Positions 48,533 to 58,417 are shown, counted from the stretch's first letter. The stretch is 64,000 nt of DNA from Escherichia fergusonii ATCC 35469 (GCF_000026225.1 NC_011740.1:2356001-2420000); one strand, 5' to 3'. A program made the numbers and translations. The notes: generated by a model from the letters alone, not told the origin.

Positions 48533-50005
48533 ATGTCATCGTTGCAAATTTTGCAAGGCACGTTTCGTCTTGGCGACACAAAAACGCTGCAATTGCCTCA
48601 GCTAACGTTAAACGCGGGTGATAGTTGGGCGTTTGTCGGTTCTAATGGCAGCGGGAAATCGGCGCTGGCCCGCGCGCTGGCGGGGGAACTTCCGCTTTTG
48701 AAAGGTGAACGGCAAAGTCAGTTTTCCCATATTACTCGTCTCTCCTTCGAGCAATTGCAAAAGCTCGTCAGCGACGAATGGCTGCGGAATAACACCGATA
48801 TGCTCGCCCCTGGCGAAGATGACACCGGACGGACTACGGCTGAAATCATTCAGGATGAAGTAAAGGATGCACCGCGTTGCATACAACTGGCGCAGCAGTT
48901 CGGTATTACCGCCCTCCTCGACCGACGCTTTAAATACCTTTCCACTGGCGAGACGCGAAAAACCCTGCTGTGTCAGGCGCTGATGTCGGAGCCAGACTTG
49001 TTGATTCTTGATGAGCCGTTCGATGGCCTGGATGTTGCCTCACGTCAGCAGCTGGCTGAGCGACTCGCCTCGTTACATCAGTCCGGTATTACTCTGGTAC
49101 TGGTGCTCAATCGCTTCGATGAGATCCCGGAATTTGTCCAGTTTGCTGGCGTGCTGGCGGATTGCACGTTAGCGGAAACTGGCGCTAAAGAGGAACTGCT
49201 CCAACAAGCACTCGTCGCGCAACTGGCACATAGCGAACAGCTTGAAGGTGTGCAACTGCCGGAGCCAGATGAACCTTCAGCACGTCACGCCTTACCCGCC
49301 AACGAACCGCGCATTGTGCTGAAAAATGGCGTGGTTTCTTATAACGATCGCCCCATTCTTAATAACCTTAGCTGGCAGGTGAATCCAGGCGAACACTGGC
49401 AAATTGTCGGGCCAAATGGCGCGGGAAAATCGACGCTATTAAGCCTGATTACTGGCGATCATCCGCAAGGTTACAGCAACGATTTAACGCTTTTTGGACG
49501 ACGTCGCGGCAGCGGCGAAACCATCTGGGATATCAAAAAGCATATCGGTTACGTCAGCAGTAGTTTGCATCTGGATTACCGGGTCAGCACTACCGTGCGT
49601 AATGTGATCCTTTCTGGCTATTTTGATTCGATTGGCATTTATCAGGCTGTTTCAGATCGCCAGCAAAAACTGGTGCAGCAGTGGCTGGATATTCTCGGCA
49701 TTGATAAACGCACGGCTGACGCGCCTTACCATAGTCTTTCCTGGGGACAGCAACGTCTGGCGCTGATCGTTCGCGCACTGGTGAAGCATCCGACTTTGCT
49801 TATTCTTGATGAACCTTTACAGGGACTTGATCCACTCAATCGCCAGCTTATCCGCCGTTTTGTTGATGTGCTGATTAGCGAAGGTGAAACGCAATTATTG
49901 TTTGTTTCACACCACGCCGAAGATGCGCCCGCCTGTATTTCCCATCGTCTTGAGTTCGTGCCGGACGGTGACCTCTATCGTTATGCGCTGACAAAAATAA
50001 ACTGA
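48533..50005 (+). CDS. modF: ModF, tandem ABC ATPase of the mod region
   Basis: ModF (490 residues) has two ABC ATPase domains and no membrane domain of its own; its role in molybdate physiology is unclear. Domain 1 has Walker A GSNGSGKSA, signature LSTGETRK and Walker B LLILDEPFDGLD. Domain 2 has Walker [10 protein letters not shown], signature LSWGQQRL and Walker B LLILDEPLQGLD. The start at 48533 (MSSLQILQG) is the family start; the ATG at 48521 adds four residues. It follows modE by 67 bases. Identity to K-12 appears about 98%. Confidence 0.95.
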   Translation: MSSLQILQGTFRLGDTKTLQLPQLTLNAGDSWAFVGSNGSGKSALARALAGELPLLKGERQSQFSHITRLSFEQLQKLVSDEWLRNNTDMLAPGEDDTGRTTAEIIQDEVKDAPRCIQLAQQFGITALLDRRFKYLSTGETRKTLLCQALMSEPDLLILDEPFDGLDVASRQQLAERLASLHQSGITLVLVLNRFDEIPEFVQFAGVLADCTLAETGAKEELLQQALVAQLAHSEQLEGVQLPEPDEPSARHALPANEPRIVLKNGVVSYNDRPILNNLSWQVNPGEHWQIVGPNGAGKSTLLSLITGDHPQGYSNDLTLFGRRRGSGETIWDIKKHIGYVSSSLHLDYRVSTTVRNVILSGYFDSIGIYQAVSDRQQKLVQQWLDILGIDKRTADAPYHSLSWGQQRLALIVRALVKHPTLLILDEPLQGLDPLNRQLIRRFVDVLISEGETQLLFVSHHAEDAPACISHRLEFVPDGDLYRYALTKIN

Positions 50006-50024
50006 GTCGGTAATGCTGACTGTA

Positions 50025-50052
50025 CCGGAGGCGGCCTTAGCGCCCTCTCCGG
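50025..50052. repeat. GC-rich hairpin between modF and galE
   Basis: CCGGAGGCGG and its partial complement CGCCCTCTCCGG form an imperfect stem 20 bases after modF. There is no T-run, so it may be a degenerate REP-like element or an mRNA-stabilising stem. Confidence 0.5.
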
Positions 50053-50171
50053 CCTAAAGTTCGACACATCCAGGAATGAAACCGCGACTTTTTTCAGATA
50101 AAAAGCGCAATCATTCATAAACCCTCTGTTTTATAATCACTTAATCGCGCATAAAAAACGGCTAAACTCTT

Positions 50172-50250
50172 GTGTAAACGATTCCACTAATTTATTCCAT
50201 GTCACACTTTTCGCATCTTTGTTATGCTATGGTTATTTCATACCATAAGC
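50172..50250 (+). promoter_or_regulatory. gal promoters P1/P2 with external operator and CRP site
   Basis: GTGTAAACGATTCCAC (50172-50187) is the external Gal operator. The CRP site follows (around AATTTATTCCATGTCACA, 50189-50206). The overlapping -10 elements of P2 (TATGCTA, 50224 on) and P1 (TATGGTT, 50228 on) come next. The arrangement is the classical gal regulatory region with GalR/GalS and CRP. Confidence 0.93.
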
Positions 50251-50265
50251 CTAATGGAGCGAATT

Positions 50266-51282
50266 ATGAGAGTTCTGGTTACCGGTGGTAGCGGTTACAT
50301 TGGAAGTCATACCTGTGTGCAATTACTGCAAAACGGTCATGATGTCATCATTCTTGATAACCTCTGTAACAGTAAGCGCAGCGTACTGCCTGTTATCGAG
50401 CGTTTAGGCGGCAAACATCCAACGTTTGTTGAAGGCGATATCCGTAACGAAGCGTTGATGACCGAAATCCTGCACGATCACGCTATCGACACCGTGATCC
50501 ACTTCGCCGGGCTGAAAGCCGTTGGCGAATCGGTACAAAAACCGCTGGAATATTACGACAACAATGTCAACGGCACCCTGCGCCTGATTAGCGCCATGCG
50601 CGCCGCTAACGTCAAAAACTTTATCTTCAGCTCCTCCGCCACCGTTTATGGCGATCAGCCCAAAATTCCATACGTTGAAAGCTTCCCGACCGGCACGCCA
50701 CAAAGTCCTTACGGCAAAAGCAAGCTGATGGTGGAACAGATCCTCACCGATCTGCAAAAAGCCCAGCCGGACTGGAGCATTGCCCTGCTGCGCTATTTCA
50801 ACCCGGTTGGCGCGCATCCGTCGGGTGATATGGGCGAAGATCCGCAAGGTATTCCGAATAACCTGATGCCATACATCGCCCAGGTTGCTGTAGGCCGTCG
50901 CGACTCGCTGGCGATTTTTGGTAACGATTATCCGACCGAAGATGGTACTGGCGTGCGTGATTACATCCACGTAATGGATCTGGCGGACGGACACGTCGTG
51001 GCGATGGAAAAACTGGCGAACAAGCCAGGCGTACACATCTACAACCTCGGCGCTGGCGTAGGCAGCAGCGTGCTGGACGTGGTGAATGCCTTCAGTAAAG
51101 CCTGCGGCAAACCGGTTAATTATCATTTTGCACCGCGTCGCGAGGGCGACCTTCCGGCCTACTGGGCTGACGCCAGCAAAGCCGACCGTGAACTGAACTG
51201 GCGCGTAACGCGCACACTCGATGAAATGGCGCAGGACACCTGGCACTGGCAGTCACGCCATCCACAGGGATATCCCGATTAA
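50266..51282 (+). CDS. galE: UDP-glucose 4-epimerase
   Basis: GalE (338 residues) interconverts UDP-galactose and UDP-glucose. NAD-binding GGSGYIGSH is at the N-terminus, and the catalytic Ser and YxxxK are in SSSATVYG and PYGKSKLMVE. The start at 50266 is preceded by GGAGCG; an in-frame ATG at 50224 lies in the promoter. It is the first gene of galETKM. Confidence 0.98.
   Translation: MRVLVTGGSGYIGSHTCVQLLQNGHDVIILDNLCNSKRSVLPVIERLGGKHPTFVEGDIRNEALMTEILHDHAIDTVIHFAGLKAVGESVQKPLEYYDNNVNGTLRLISAMRAANVKNFIFSSSATVYGDQPKIPYVESFPTGTPQSPYGKSKLMVEQILTDLQKAQPDWSIALLRYFNPVGAHPSGDMGEDPQGIPNNLMPYIAQVAVGRRDSLAIFGNDYPTEDGTGVRDYIHVMDLADGHVVAMEKLANKPGVHIYNLGAGVGSSVLDVVNAFSKACGKPVNYHFAPRREGDLPAYWADASKADRELNWRVTRTLDEMAQDTWHWQSRHPQGYPD
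50285..50300 (+). promoter_or_regulatory. Internal gal operator within galE
   Basis: GTGGTAGCGGTTACAT lies inside the first codons of galE, 113 bases from the external operator. GalR bound to both sites, with HU, forms the repression loop known for gal. Confidence 0.92.
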
Positions 51283-51291
51283 GGAACGACC

Positions 51292-52338
51292 ATGACGCAA
51301 TTTAACCCCGTTGATCATCCACATCGCCGCTATAACCCGCTCACCGGGCAATGGATTCTGGTGTCACCGCACCGCGCTAAGCGCCCCTGGCAGGGGGCGC
51401 AGGAAACGCCAGCCAAACAGGTGTTACCTGCGCACGATCCAGATTGCTTCCTCTGCGCAGGTAATGTGCGGGTGACAGGCGATAAAAACCCCGATTACAC
51501 CGGGACTTACGTTTTCACTAATGACTTTGCGGCCTTGATGTCTGACACGCCAGATGCGCCAGAAAGCAACGATCCTTTGATGCGTTGTCAGAGCGCGCGC
51601 GGTACCAGCCGGGTGATCTGCTTTTCACCGGATCACAGTAAAACGCTGCCAGAACTGAGCGTTGCGGCATTGACGGAAATCGTCAAAACCTGGCAGGAGC
51701 AAACCGCAGAACTGGGGAAAACATACCCGTGGGTGCAGGTCTTTGAAAACAAAGGCGCGGCGATGGGCTGCTCTAACCCGCATCCGCACGGACAGATTTG
51801 GGCAAATAGCTTCCTGCCTAACGAAGCTGAGCGCGAAGACCGCCTGCAAAAAGAATATTTCGCCGGGCAGAAATCACCAATGCTGGTGGATTATGTTCAG
51901 CGCGAGCTGGCAGACGGTAGCCGTACCGTTGTCGAAACCGAACACTGGTTAGCCGTTGTGCCTTACTGGGCTGCCTGGCCGTTCGAAACGCTACTGCTGC
52001 CCAAAGCCCACGTTTTGCGGATCACCGATTTGACCGACGCCCAGCGCAGCGATTTGGCTCTGGCGTTGAAAAAGCTGACCAGCCGTTATGACAACCTCTT
52101 CCAGTGCTCCTTCCCCTATTCTATGGGCTGGCACGGCGCGCCATTTACTGGCGAAGAGAATCAACACTGGCAGCTGCACGCGCACTTTTATCCACCTCTG
52201 TTGCGCTCCGCCACCGTACGTAAATTTATGGTTGGTTATGAAATGCTGGCAGAAACCCAGCGTGACCTGACGGCTGAACAGGCAGCAGAGCGTTTGCGCG
52301 CAGTCAGCGATATCCATTTTCGCGAATCCGGAGTGTAA
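51292..52338 (+). CDS. galT: Galactose-1-phosphate uridylyltransferase
   Basis: GalT (348 residues) swaps galactose-1-phosphate with UDP-glucose. The covalent His lies in GCSNPHPHGQIW (HPH triad), and zinc ligands are in DCFLCAGN near residue 52. It starts nine bases after galE. Confidence 0.98.
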   Translation: MTQFNPVDHPHRRYNPLTGQWILVSPHRAKRPWQGAQETPAKQVLPAHDPDCFLCAGNVRVTGDKNPDYTGTYVFTNDFAALMSDTPDAPESNDPLMRCQSARGTSRVICFSPDHSKTLPELSVAALTEIVKTWQEQTAELGKTYPWVQVFENKGAAMGCSNPHPHGQIWANSFLPNEAEREDRLQKEYFAGQKSPMLVDYVQRELADGSRTVVETEHWLAVVPYWAAWPFETLLLPKAHVLRITDLTDAQRSDLALALKKLTSRYDNLFQCSFPYSMGWHGAPFTGEENQHWQLHAHFYPPLLRSATVRKFMVGYEMLAETQRDLTAEQAAERLRAVSDIHFRESGV

Positions 52339-52341
52339 GTA

Positions 52342-53490
52342 ATGAGTCTGAAAGAAAAAACACAATCTCTGTTTGCCAATGCATTTGGCTACCCTGCCAC
52401 TCATACCATTCAGGCGCCTGGCCGCGTGAATCTTATTGGCGAACACACCGACTACAACGACGGTTTCGTTCTGCCCTGCGCAATTGATTATCAAACCGTC
52501 ATTAGCTGTGCGCCACGTGATGACCGTAACGTTCGCGTGATGGCAGCCGATTATGAAAATCAGCTTGACGAGTTTTCCCTCGATGCGCCCATTGTCGCGC
52601 ATGAAAACTATCAATGGGCTAACTACGTTCGTGGCGTGGTGAAACATCTGCAACTGCGTAACAACAGCTTCGGCGGCGTGGACATGGTGATCAGCGGCAA
52701 TGTGCCGCAGGGTGCCGGGTTAAGTTCTTCCGCTTCACTGGAAGTCGCGGTCGGAACCGTATTGCAGCAGCTTTATCATCTGCCGCTGGACGGCGCACAA
52801 ATCGCGCTTAACGGTCAGGAAGCAGAAAACCAGTTTGTAGGCTGTAACTGCGGGATCATGGATCAGCTAATTTCCGCGCTCGGCAAGAAAAATCATGCCT
52901 TGCTGATCGATTGCCGCTCACTGGGGACCAAAGCAGTTTCCATGCCGAAAGGTGTGGCTGTCGTCATCATCAACAGTAACTTCAAACGTACCCTGGTTGG
53001 CAGCGAATACAACACCCGTCGTGAACAGTGCGAAACCGGCGCGCGTTTCTTCCAGCAGCCAGCCCTGCGCGATGTCACTATTGAGGAGTTCAACGCTGTT
53101 GCACATGAACTGGACCCGATCGTGGCGAAACGCGTGCGTCATATCCTGACTGAAAACGCCCGTACCGTTGAAGCTGCCAGCGCACTGGAGCAAGGCGACC
53201 TGAAACGTATGGGCGAGTTGATGGCGGAGTCTCATGCTTCTATGCGCGATGATTTCGAAATCACCGTGCCGCAAATTGACACTCTGGTAGAAATCGTCAA
53301 AGCTGTGATTGGCGACAAAGGTGGCGTACGCATGACCGGCGGCGGATTTGGCGGCTGTATCGTCGCACTGATCCCGGAAGAGCTGGTGCCTGCCGTACAG
53401 CAGGCTGTCGCTGAACAATATGAAGCAAAAACAGGTATTAAAGAGACTTTTTACGTTTGTAAACCATCACAAGGAGCAGGACAGTGCTGA
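52342..53490 (+). CDS. galK: Galactokinase
   Basis: GalK (382 residues) phosphorylates galactose. GHMP kinase motifs are GRVNLIGEHTDYNDGFVLP, the ATP loop GNVPQGAGLSSSASLE and the C-terminal MTGGGFGGCIVAL. It begins three bases after galT and overlaps galM by seven bases. Confidence 0.98.
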   Translation: MSLKEKTQSLFANAFGYPATHTIQAPGRVNLIGEHTDYNDGFVLPCAIDYQTVISCAPRDDRNVRVMAADYENQLDEFSLDAPIVAHENYQWANYVRGVVKHLQLRNNSFGGVDMVISGNVPQGAGLSSSASLEVAVGTVLQQLYHLPLDGAQIALNGQEAENQFVGCNCGIMDQLISALGKKNHALLIDCRSLGTKAVSMPKGVAVVIINSNFKRTLVGSEYNTRREQCETGARFFQQPALRDVTIEEFNAVAHELDPIVAKRVRHILTENARTVEAASALEQGDLKRMGELMAESHASMRDDFEITVPQIDTLVEIVKAVIGDKGGVRMTGGGFGGCIVALIPEELVPAVQQAVAEQYEAKTGIKETFYVCKPSQGAGQC

Positions 53491-54524
53491 ACGAAACTCC
53501 CGCACTGGCACCCGATGGTCAGCCGTACCGACTGTTAACTTTGCGTAACAACGCAGGGATGGTAGTCACGCTGATGGACTGGGGTGCGACTTTACTTTCC
53601 GCCCGTATTCCGCTTTCCGATGGCAGCGTCCGCGAGGCGCTGCTCGGCTGCGCCAGCCCGGAATGCTATCAGGATCAGGCCGCGTTTCTGGGGGCCTCTA
53701 TTGGTCGTTATGCAAACCGTATCGCCAATAGTCGTTATACCTTTGACGATGAAACCGTAACACTTTCGCCAAGTCAGGGCGTTAACCAGCTGCACGGCGG
53801 CCCGGAAGGGTTCGACAAACGTCGCTGGCAGATTGTGAATCAGAACGATCGTCAGGTGCTATTTGCCCTGAGTTCAGAAGATGGCGATCAGGGCTTTCCG
53901 GGTAATCTCGGCGCGACAGTGCAGTATCGTCTGACCGACGATAACCGTATCTCCATTACTTATCGCGCCACGGTTGATAAACCTTGCCCGGTGAATATGA
54001 CTAACCACGTCTATTTCAACCTCGACGGCGAGCAGTCTGACGTACGCAATCACAAGCTGCAGATTCTGGCAGACGAATATCTGCCGGTTGATGAAGGCGG
54101 CATTCCGCACGACGGCCTGAAATCTGTCGCCGGAACGTCTTTTGATTTCCGCAGCGCCAAAATCATCGCCAGTGAATTTCTTGCCGACGATGATCAGCGC
54201 AAAGTGAAAGGTTACGATCACGCGTACTTGTTACAGGCTAAAGGTGATGGCAAGAAAGTGGCGGCGCATGTCTGGTCAGCAGATGAAAAATTGCAACTGA
54301 AGGTCTACACCACCGCTCCGGCTCTGCAATTTTACTCCGGCAACTTCCTTGGTGGCACGCCGTCACGGGGAACTGAACCTTACGCCGACTGGCAGGGCCT
54401 GGCGCTGGAAAGCGAGTTTCTGCCGGACAGCCCAAACCACCCTGAATGGCCGCAACCGGACTGCTTCCTGCGTCCTGGCGAAGAGTATTCCAGCATGACT
54501 GAATATCAGTTTATTGCTGAATAA
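53484..54524 (+). CDS. galM: Galactose mutarotase (aldose 1-epimerase)
   Basis: GalM (346 residues) interconverts alpha and beta anomers of galactose for GalK. The catalytic His residues are in FLGASIGRYANRIAN/NQLHGG and MTNHVYFNL, and the Glu is in LALESEFLPDSPNHPEW. It starts at ATG within the galK end (GTGCTGAACG begins the read: translation at GTG 53484). It is the last gene of the operon, followed by a terminator. Confidence 0.97.
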   Translation: MLNETPALAPDGQPYRLLTLRNNAGMVVTLMDWGATLLSARIPLSDGSVREALLGCASPECYQDQAAFLGASIGRYANRIANSRYTFDDETVTLSPSQGVNQLHGGPEGFDKRRWQIVNQNDRQVLFALSSEDGDQGFPGNLGATVQYRLTDDNRISITYRATVDKPCPVNMTNHVYFNLDGEQSDVRNHKLQILADEYLPVDEGGIPHDGLKSVAGTSFDFRSAKIIASEFLADDDQRKVKGYDHAYLLQAKGDGKKVAAHVWSADEKLQLKVYTTAPALQFYSGNFLGGTPSRGTEPYADWQGLALESEFLPDSPNHPEWPQPDCFLRPGEEYSSMTEYQFIAE

Positions 54525-54530
54525 CTTTAA

Positions 54531-54551
54531 GCCCTCGTAATGAGGGCTTTA
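54531..54551 (+). terminator. Terminator after galM
   Basis: AGCCCTC-GTAAT-GAGGGCTTT is a compact stem-loop with a short T-run seven bases past the galM stop, where the gal mRNA should end. Confidence 0.88.
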
Positions 54552-54680
54552 TCCTTATATTGCTCAAATCACCAGCAAACACCGACATATTTGCAACTCA
54601 ATATTCACAACAACCTTACACTGCGACACTATTTTCGCTATGGTTATGCGTAAGCATTGCCGTTGCTTCGTCACGGCAAT

Positions 54681-54700
54681 ATAATGAGAATTATTATCAT
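54681..54700 (+). promoter_or_regulatory. Fur box upstream of gpmA
   Basis: ATAATGAGAATTATTATCAT closely matches the Fur consensus, 27 bases before the gpmA start. gpmA is a described Fur target in E. coli. Confidence 0.75.
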
Positions 54701-54726
54701 TAAAAGATGGTTTGAGGAGTAAGTAT

Positions 54727-55479
54727 ATGGCTGTAACTAAGCTGGTTCTGGTTCGTCATGGCGAAAGTCAGTGGAACAAAGAAAACCGTTTCACCGGTTG
54801 GTACGACGTGGATCTGTCTGAGAAAGGCGTAAGCGAAGCAAAAGCAGCTGGTAAGCTGCTGAAAGAGGAAGGTTACAGCTTTGACTTTGCTTACACCTCT
54901 GTGCTGAAACGCGCTATCCATACCCTGTGGAATGTGCTGGACGAACTGGATCAGGCATGGCTGCCCGTTGAGAAATCCTGGAAACTGAACGAACGTCACT
55001 ACGGTGCGTTGCAGGGTCTGAACAAAGCGGAAACCGCTGAAAAATATGGTGACGAGCAGGTGAAACAGTGGCGTCGTGGTTTTGCGGTAACTCCGCCGGA
55101 ACTGACTAAAGATGATGAGCGTTATCCGGGCCACGATCCACGTTACGCAAAGCTGAGCGAGAAAGAGCTGCCGCTGACGGAAAGCCTGGCGCTGACCATT
55201 GACCGCGTGATCCCTTACTGGAATGAAACTATTCTGCCGCGAATGAAGAGCGGTGAGCGCGTAATCATCGCCGCACACGGTAACTCGTTACGTGCGCTGG
55301 TGAAATATCTCGATAATATGAGCGAAGAAGAGATTCTTGAGCTGAATATCCCGACTGGCGTGCCACTGGTTTATGAATTCGACGAGAATTTCAAACCGCT
55401 GAAACGCTATTATCTGGGTAATGCTGACGAGATCGCGGCGAAAGCAGCGGCCGTTGCTAACCAGGGTAAAGCGAAGTAA
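54727..55479 (+). CDS. gpmA: 2,3-bisphosphoglycerate-dependent phosphoglycerate mutase
   Basis: GpmA (250 residues) interconverts 3- and 2-phosphoglycerate in glycolysis. The phosphohistidine motif LVRHGES is at residue 8-14, and [13 protein letters not shown] and [14 protein letters not shown] hold the other catalytic residues. The start at 54727 (MAVTKLVL) has GAGGAG upstream. Strong codon bias fits a highly expressed enzyme. Confidence 0.98.
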
Positions 55480-55500
55480 ACGTCATTCGCTTAAAAATGA

Positions 55501-55532
55501 GAAAGCCGACTGCAATTGAGTCGGCTTTTTTA
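55501..55532 (+). terminator. Terminator after gpmA
   Basis: AAAGCCGACT-GCAATTG-AGTCGGCTTTTTTA is a 10-base perfect stem with a T-run, 22 bases past gpmA. Confidence 0.93.
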
Positions 55533-55551
55533 TCGCTTACAATGGAGCACA

Positions 55552-55588
55552 TTGCCTGATGCGACGCTGCGCGCCTTATCAGGGTTAC
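55552..55588. repeat. REP-type palindrome between gpmA and aroG
   Basis: TTGCCTGATGCGACGCTGCG followed by CGCCTTATCAGGG matches the REP/PU pattern and lies between two convergent genes. Confidence 0.8.
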
Positions 55589-55619
55589 AAACGTACAGTC
55601 ATGGCGATTCGACTATAAA

Positions 55620-56672
55620 TTACCCGCGACGCGCTTTTACTGCATTCGCCAGTTGACGTAACAGAGCATCGGTATCCTCCCAGCCAATGCAGGCATCGGT
55701 GATGCTCTTGCCATAGGCCAGCGGTTCCCCGCTCTCCAGGCTCTGATTGCCTTCCACCAGATGGCTTTCCACCATCACACCAATAATGGCTTTTTCGCCA
55801 CTGGCAATCTGCTGGCAAACGTCAGCACAAACATCCATCTGCTTTTTGAACTGTTTGGACGAGTTGGCATGGCTGAAATCGATCATCACCTGCGCTGGCA
55901 GGCCTGCTTTGTTCAGCCCTTCTTTCACTTCTGCGACATGTTTCGCACTGTAATTAGGCTCTTTACCGCCGCGCAGAATGATATGGCAATCGCCGTTACC
56001 GCTGGTGTTCACGATCGCCGAATGCCCCCATTTAGTCACTGACAGGAAGCAGTGCGGCGCACCGGCGGCATTTATGGCATCGATAGCCACTTTAATCGTA
56101 CCGTCGGTGCCATTTTTAAAACCTACCGGACAAGAAAGACCAGACGCCAGCTCACGGTGCACCTGCGATTCCGTTGTACGTGCGCCAATTGCTCCCCAGC
56201 TCATCAGGTCCGCGAGATATTGCGGGGTGATCATATCCAGGAATTCACCCGCTGCTGGCAGACCGCTATCGTTAATATCGAGCAGCAATTTACGGGCAAT
56301 ACGCAAGCCGTCGTTGATCTGGAAGCTGTTATCCATATGCGGATCGTTAATCAGCCCTTTCCAGCCCACTGTGGTACGCGGCTTTTCAAAGTAGACGCGC
56401 ATTACGATTTCCAGCTCATCTTTTAGCTCTTCACGCAGCGCCAGCAAGCGAGTGGCATACTCTTTAGCCGCGACGGGATCATGAATAGAACACGGACCAA
56501 TCACCACCAACAGGCGATCATCATTACCTTTCAGGATCTTATGGATCGCTTTTCGGGCATGGGCAACCGTATTCGCGGCATTTTCAGTAGCAGGGAATTT
56601 TTCCAGCAATGCGACAGGAGGAAGTAACTCTTTGATTTCTTTGATGCGTAAATCGTCGTTCTGATAATTCAT
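55620..56672 (-). CDS. aroG: Phe-sensitive 3-deoxy-7-phosphoheptulonate synthase
   Basis: AroG (350 residues) joins phosphoenolpyruvate and erythrose-4-phosphate, the first step of aromatic amino acid synthesis, and is inhibited by phenylalanine. Typical segments are VVIGPCSIHDP, YFEKPRTTVGWKGLINDP, GAIGARTTESQVHRELASGL and MIDFSHANSSKQFKKQ. A TyrR box lies about 70 bases upstream. Confidence 0.97.
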   Translation of the reverse strand: MNYQNDDLRIKEIKELLPPVALLEKFPATENAANTVAHARKAIHKILKGNDDRLLVVIGPCSIHDPVAAKEYATRLLALREELKDELEIVMRVYFEKPRTTVGWKGLINDPHMDNSFQINDGLRIARKLLLDINDSGLPAAGEFLDMITPQYLADLMSWGAIGARTTESQVHRELASGLSCPVGFKNGTDGTIKVAIDAINAAGAPHCFLSVTKWGHSAIVNTSGNGDCHIILRGGKEPNYSAKHVAEVKEGLNKAGLPAQVMIDFSHANSSKQFKKQMDVCADVCQQIASGEKAIIGVMVESHLVEGNQSLESGEPLAYGKSITDACIGWEDTDALLRQLANAVKARRG

Positions 56673-56742
56673 GTCTGTTCCAGTGTTGCCATACTTATCT
56701 TAGTGAATGCAATACTTCCAATCTATATCTTCCGTCAGAATG

Positions 56743-56760
56743 TGTAAACGGGGTTTTACA
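56743..56760 (-). promoter_or_regulatory. TyrR box of aroG; only feature of the aroG-ybgS gap
   Basis: TGTAAAACCCCGTTTACA matches the TyrR consensus TGTAAA-N6-TTTACA perfectly. It should mediate Phe/Tyr-dependent repression of aroG. The rest of the 315-base gap (56673-56987) is AT-rich and must contain the divergent promoters of aroG and ybgS; I see no gene in it. Confidence 0.9.
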
Positions 56761-56987
56761 CTATGAACGGATTAATCCTGGAATTAGCAAGAAAAACGCC
56801 AGATTGTCGCGAAAAACGAGATCTCTCCTACAATTTCTAACTGTAACTCCTTTGTTTGTTAATTATTTCAAGATTCTCTGCTGCGTTTTATAACCTGGCT
56901 GAAATCTTAAACCATTGCCTTATATTCACCTGCAAATGCACTGTTGGAAGAGGTTATCCGACATAACGACCATAACAGGAGCATCCT

Positions 56988-57368
56988 ATGAAAATGACAA
57001 AACTGGCCACACTATTTCTGACTGCCACTCTAAGCCTTGCCAGCGGAGCCGCACTGGCTGCCGATAGCGGAGCGCAAACCAATAACGGTCAGGCAAACGC
57101 CGCGGCAGATGCGGGCCAGGTTGCCCCGGACGCTCGTGAAAATGTCGCGCCAAATAACGTCGACAATAACGGGGTAAATACCGGTTCTGGTGGCACAATG
57201 CTGCATCCGGATGGTTCTTCAATGAACAATGACGGCATGACCAAAGATGAAGAGCACAAAAACACCATGTGCAAAGATGGTCGCTGCCCGGATATTAATA
57301 AAAAAGTCCAAACCGGTGATGGCATCAACAATGATGTTGATACCAAAACCGACGGTACCACCCAGTAA
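56988..57368 (+). CDS. ybgS: Secreted acidic protein YbgS
   Basis: A 126-residue protein with a signal peptide ending AALA|ADS and a low-complexity, Asn/Asp/Gly-rich mature part (NNVDNNGVNTGSGG and the like). One short segment contains two cysteines (TMCKDGRCPD) that could form a disulfide. Function is unknown; related enterobacterial proteins are called homeobox-like by misannotation. AGGAGC precedes the ATG. Confidence 0.92.
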   Translation: MKMTKLATLFLTATLSLASGAALAADSGAQTNNGQANAAADAGQVAPDARENVAPNNVDNNGVNTGSGGTMLHPDGSSMNNDGMTKDEEHKNTMCKDGRCPDINKKVQTGDGINNDVDTKTDGTTQ

Positions 57369-57390
57369 CGTTACAAAGTAGCCAATATTG

Positions 57391-57420
57391 GGAGAGCGGA
57401 GTCTCTCCTTTTTTATTTTT
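57391..57420 (+). terminator. Terminator after ybgS
   Basis: GGAGAG-CGGAGT-CTCTCC followed by six T and a further T-rich stretch, 22 bases past the ybgS stop. Confidence 0.9.
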
Positions 57421-57481
57421 CTCTTCTAAAAGCAGTATGATGTCATAAAGTTAAGTGAGAATAATTAAGGGATGACTCGTC

Positions 57482-58417
57482 ATGGCACACTCACACAGTT
57501 CCTCACACCTGCCAGAAGATAATAATGCTCGTCGCTTGTTATATGCTTTCGGCGTGACTGCCGGGTTTATGCTGGTAGAAGTCATTGGTGGTTTTCTTTC
57601 CGGTTCTCTGGCATTGCTGGCCGATGCGGGTCATATGTTGACCGATACTGCCGCCCTGCTTTTCGCCCTACTCGCCGTGCAATTTTCACGTCGCCCTCCC
57701 ACCATTCGCCACACTTTCGGTTGGCTAAGATTGACCACGCTCGCGGCGTTTGTGAATGCTATTGCTCTGGTGGTGATTACCATTTTGATTGTCTGGGAGG
57801 CGATAGAACGCTTCCGCACGCCGCGTCCGGTCGAGGGTGGCATGATGATGGCTATTGCCGTGGCTGGGCTGCTGGCAAATATACTTTCTTTCTGGTTACT
57901 TCATCACGGCAGCGAAGAGAAAAACCTCAACGTGCGTGCAGCGGCACTGCATGTGCTCGGAGACCTGCTGGGTTCGGTTGGGGCTATTATTGCCGCGTTG
58001 ATTATTATCTGGACCGGCTGGACACCTGCTGACCCCATTCTCTCAATACTGGTATCGCTTCTGGTTCTGCGTAGCGCCTGGCGGCTATTGAAAGACAGCG
58101 TGAATGAATTACTTGAAGGTGCGCCAGTTTCGCTGGATATCGCTGAAATGAAACGTCGTATGTGCCGGGAAATTCCGGAAGTCCGTAATGTACACCATGT
58201 GCATGTTTGGATGGTGGGTGAAAAGCCAGTGATGACACTACATGTACAGGTGATCCCGCCACACGATCACGACGCGTTGTTGGATCAGATCCAACATTAT
58301 CTGATGGATCACTATCAGATTGCACACGCCACCATCCAGATGGAATATCAACCTTGTCATGGGCCAGACTGCCACCTGAACGAAGGCGTGTCTGGCCATT
58401 CACATCATCATCATTAA
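57482..58417 (+). CDS. zitB: Zinc/cadmium efflux protein ZitB (CDF family)
   Basis: ZitB (311 residues) is a proton-coupled zinc exporter of the cation diffusion facilitator family. The N-terminus is His-rich (MAHSHSSSHLPED), six helices follow, with site residues in LLADAGHMLTD and LHVLGDLLGSVGA, and the cytoplasmic domain ends in GHSHHHH. It is two residues shorter than K-12 ZitB as I recall, within the N-terminal His/Ser stretch. Its stop overlaps pnuC by four bases. Confidence 0.96.
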   Translation: MAHSHSSSHLPEDNNARRLLYAFGVTAGFMLVEVIGGFLSGSLALLADAGHMLTDTAALLFALLAVQFSRRPPTIRHTFGWLRLTTLAAFVNAIALVVITILIVWEAIERFRTPRPVEGGMMMAIAVAGLLANILSFWLLHHGSEEKNLNVRAAALHVLGDLLGSVGAIIAALIIIWTGWTPADPILSILVSLLVLRSAWRLLKDSVNELLEGAPVSLDIAEMKRRMCREIPEVRNVHHVHVWMVGEKPVMTLHVQVIPPHDHDALLDQIQHYLMDHYQIAHATIQMEYQPCHGPDCHLNEGVSGHSHHHH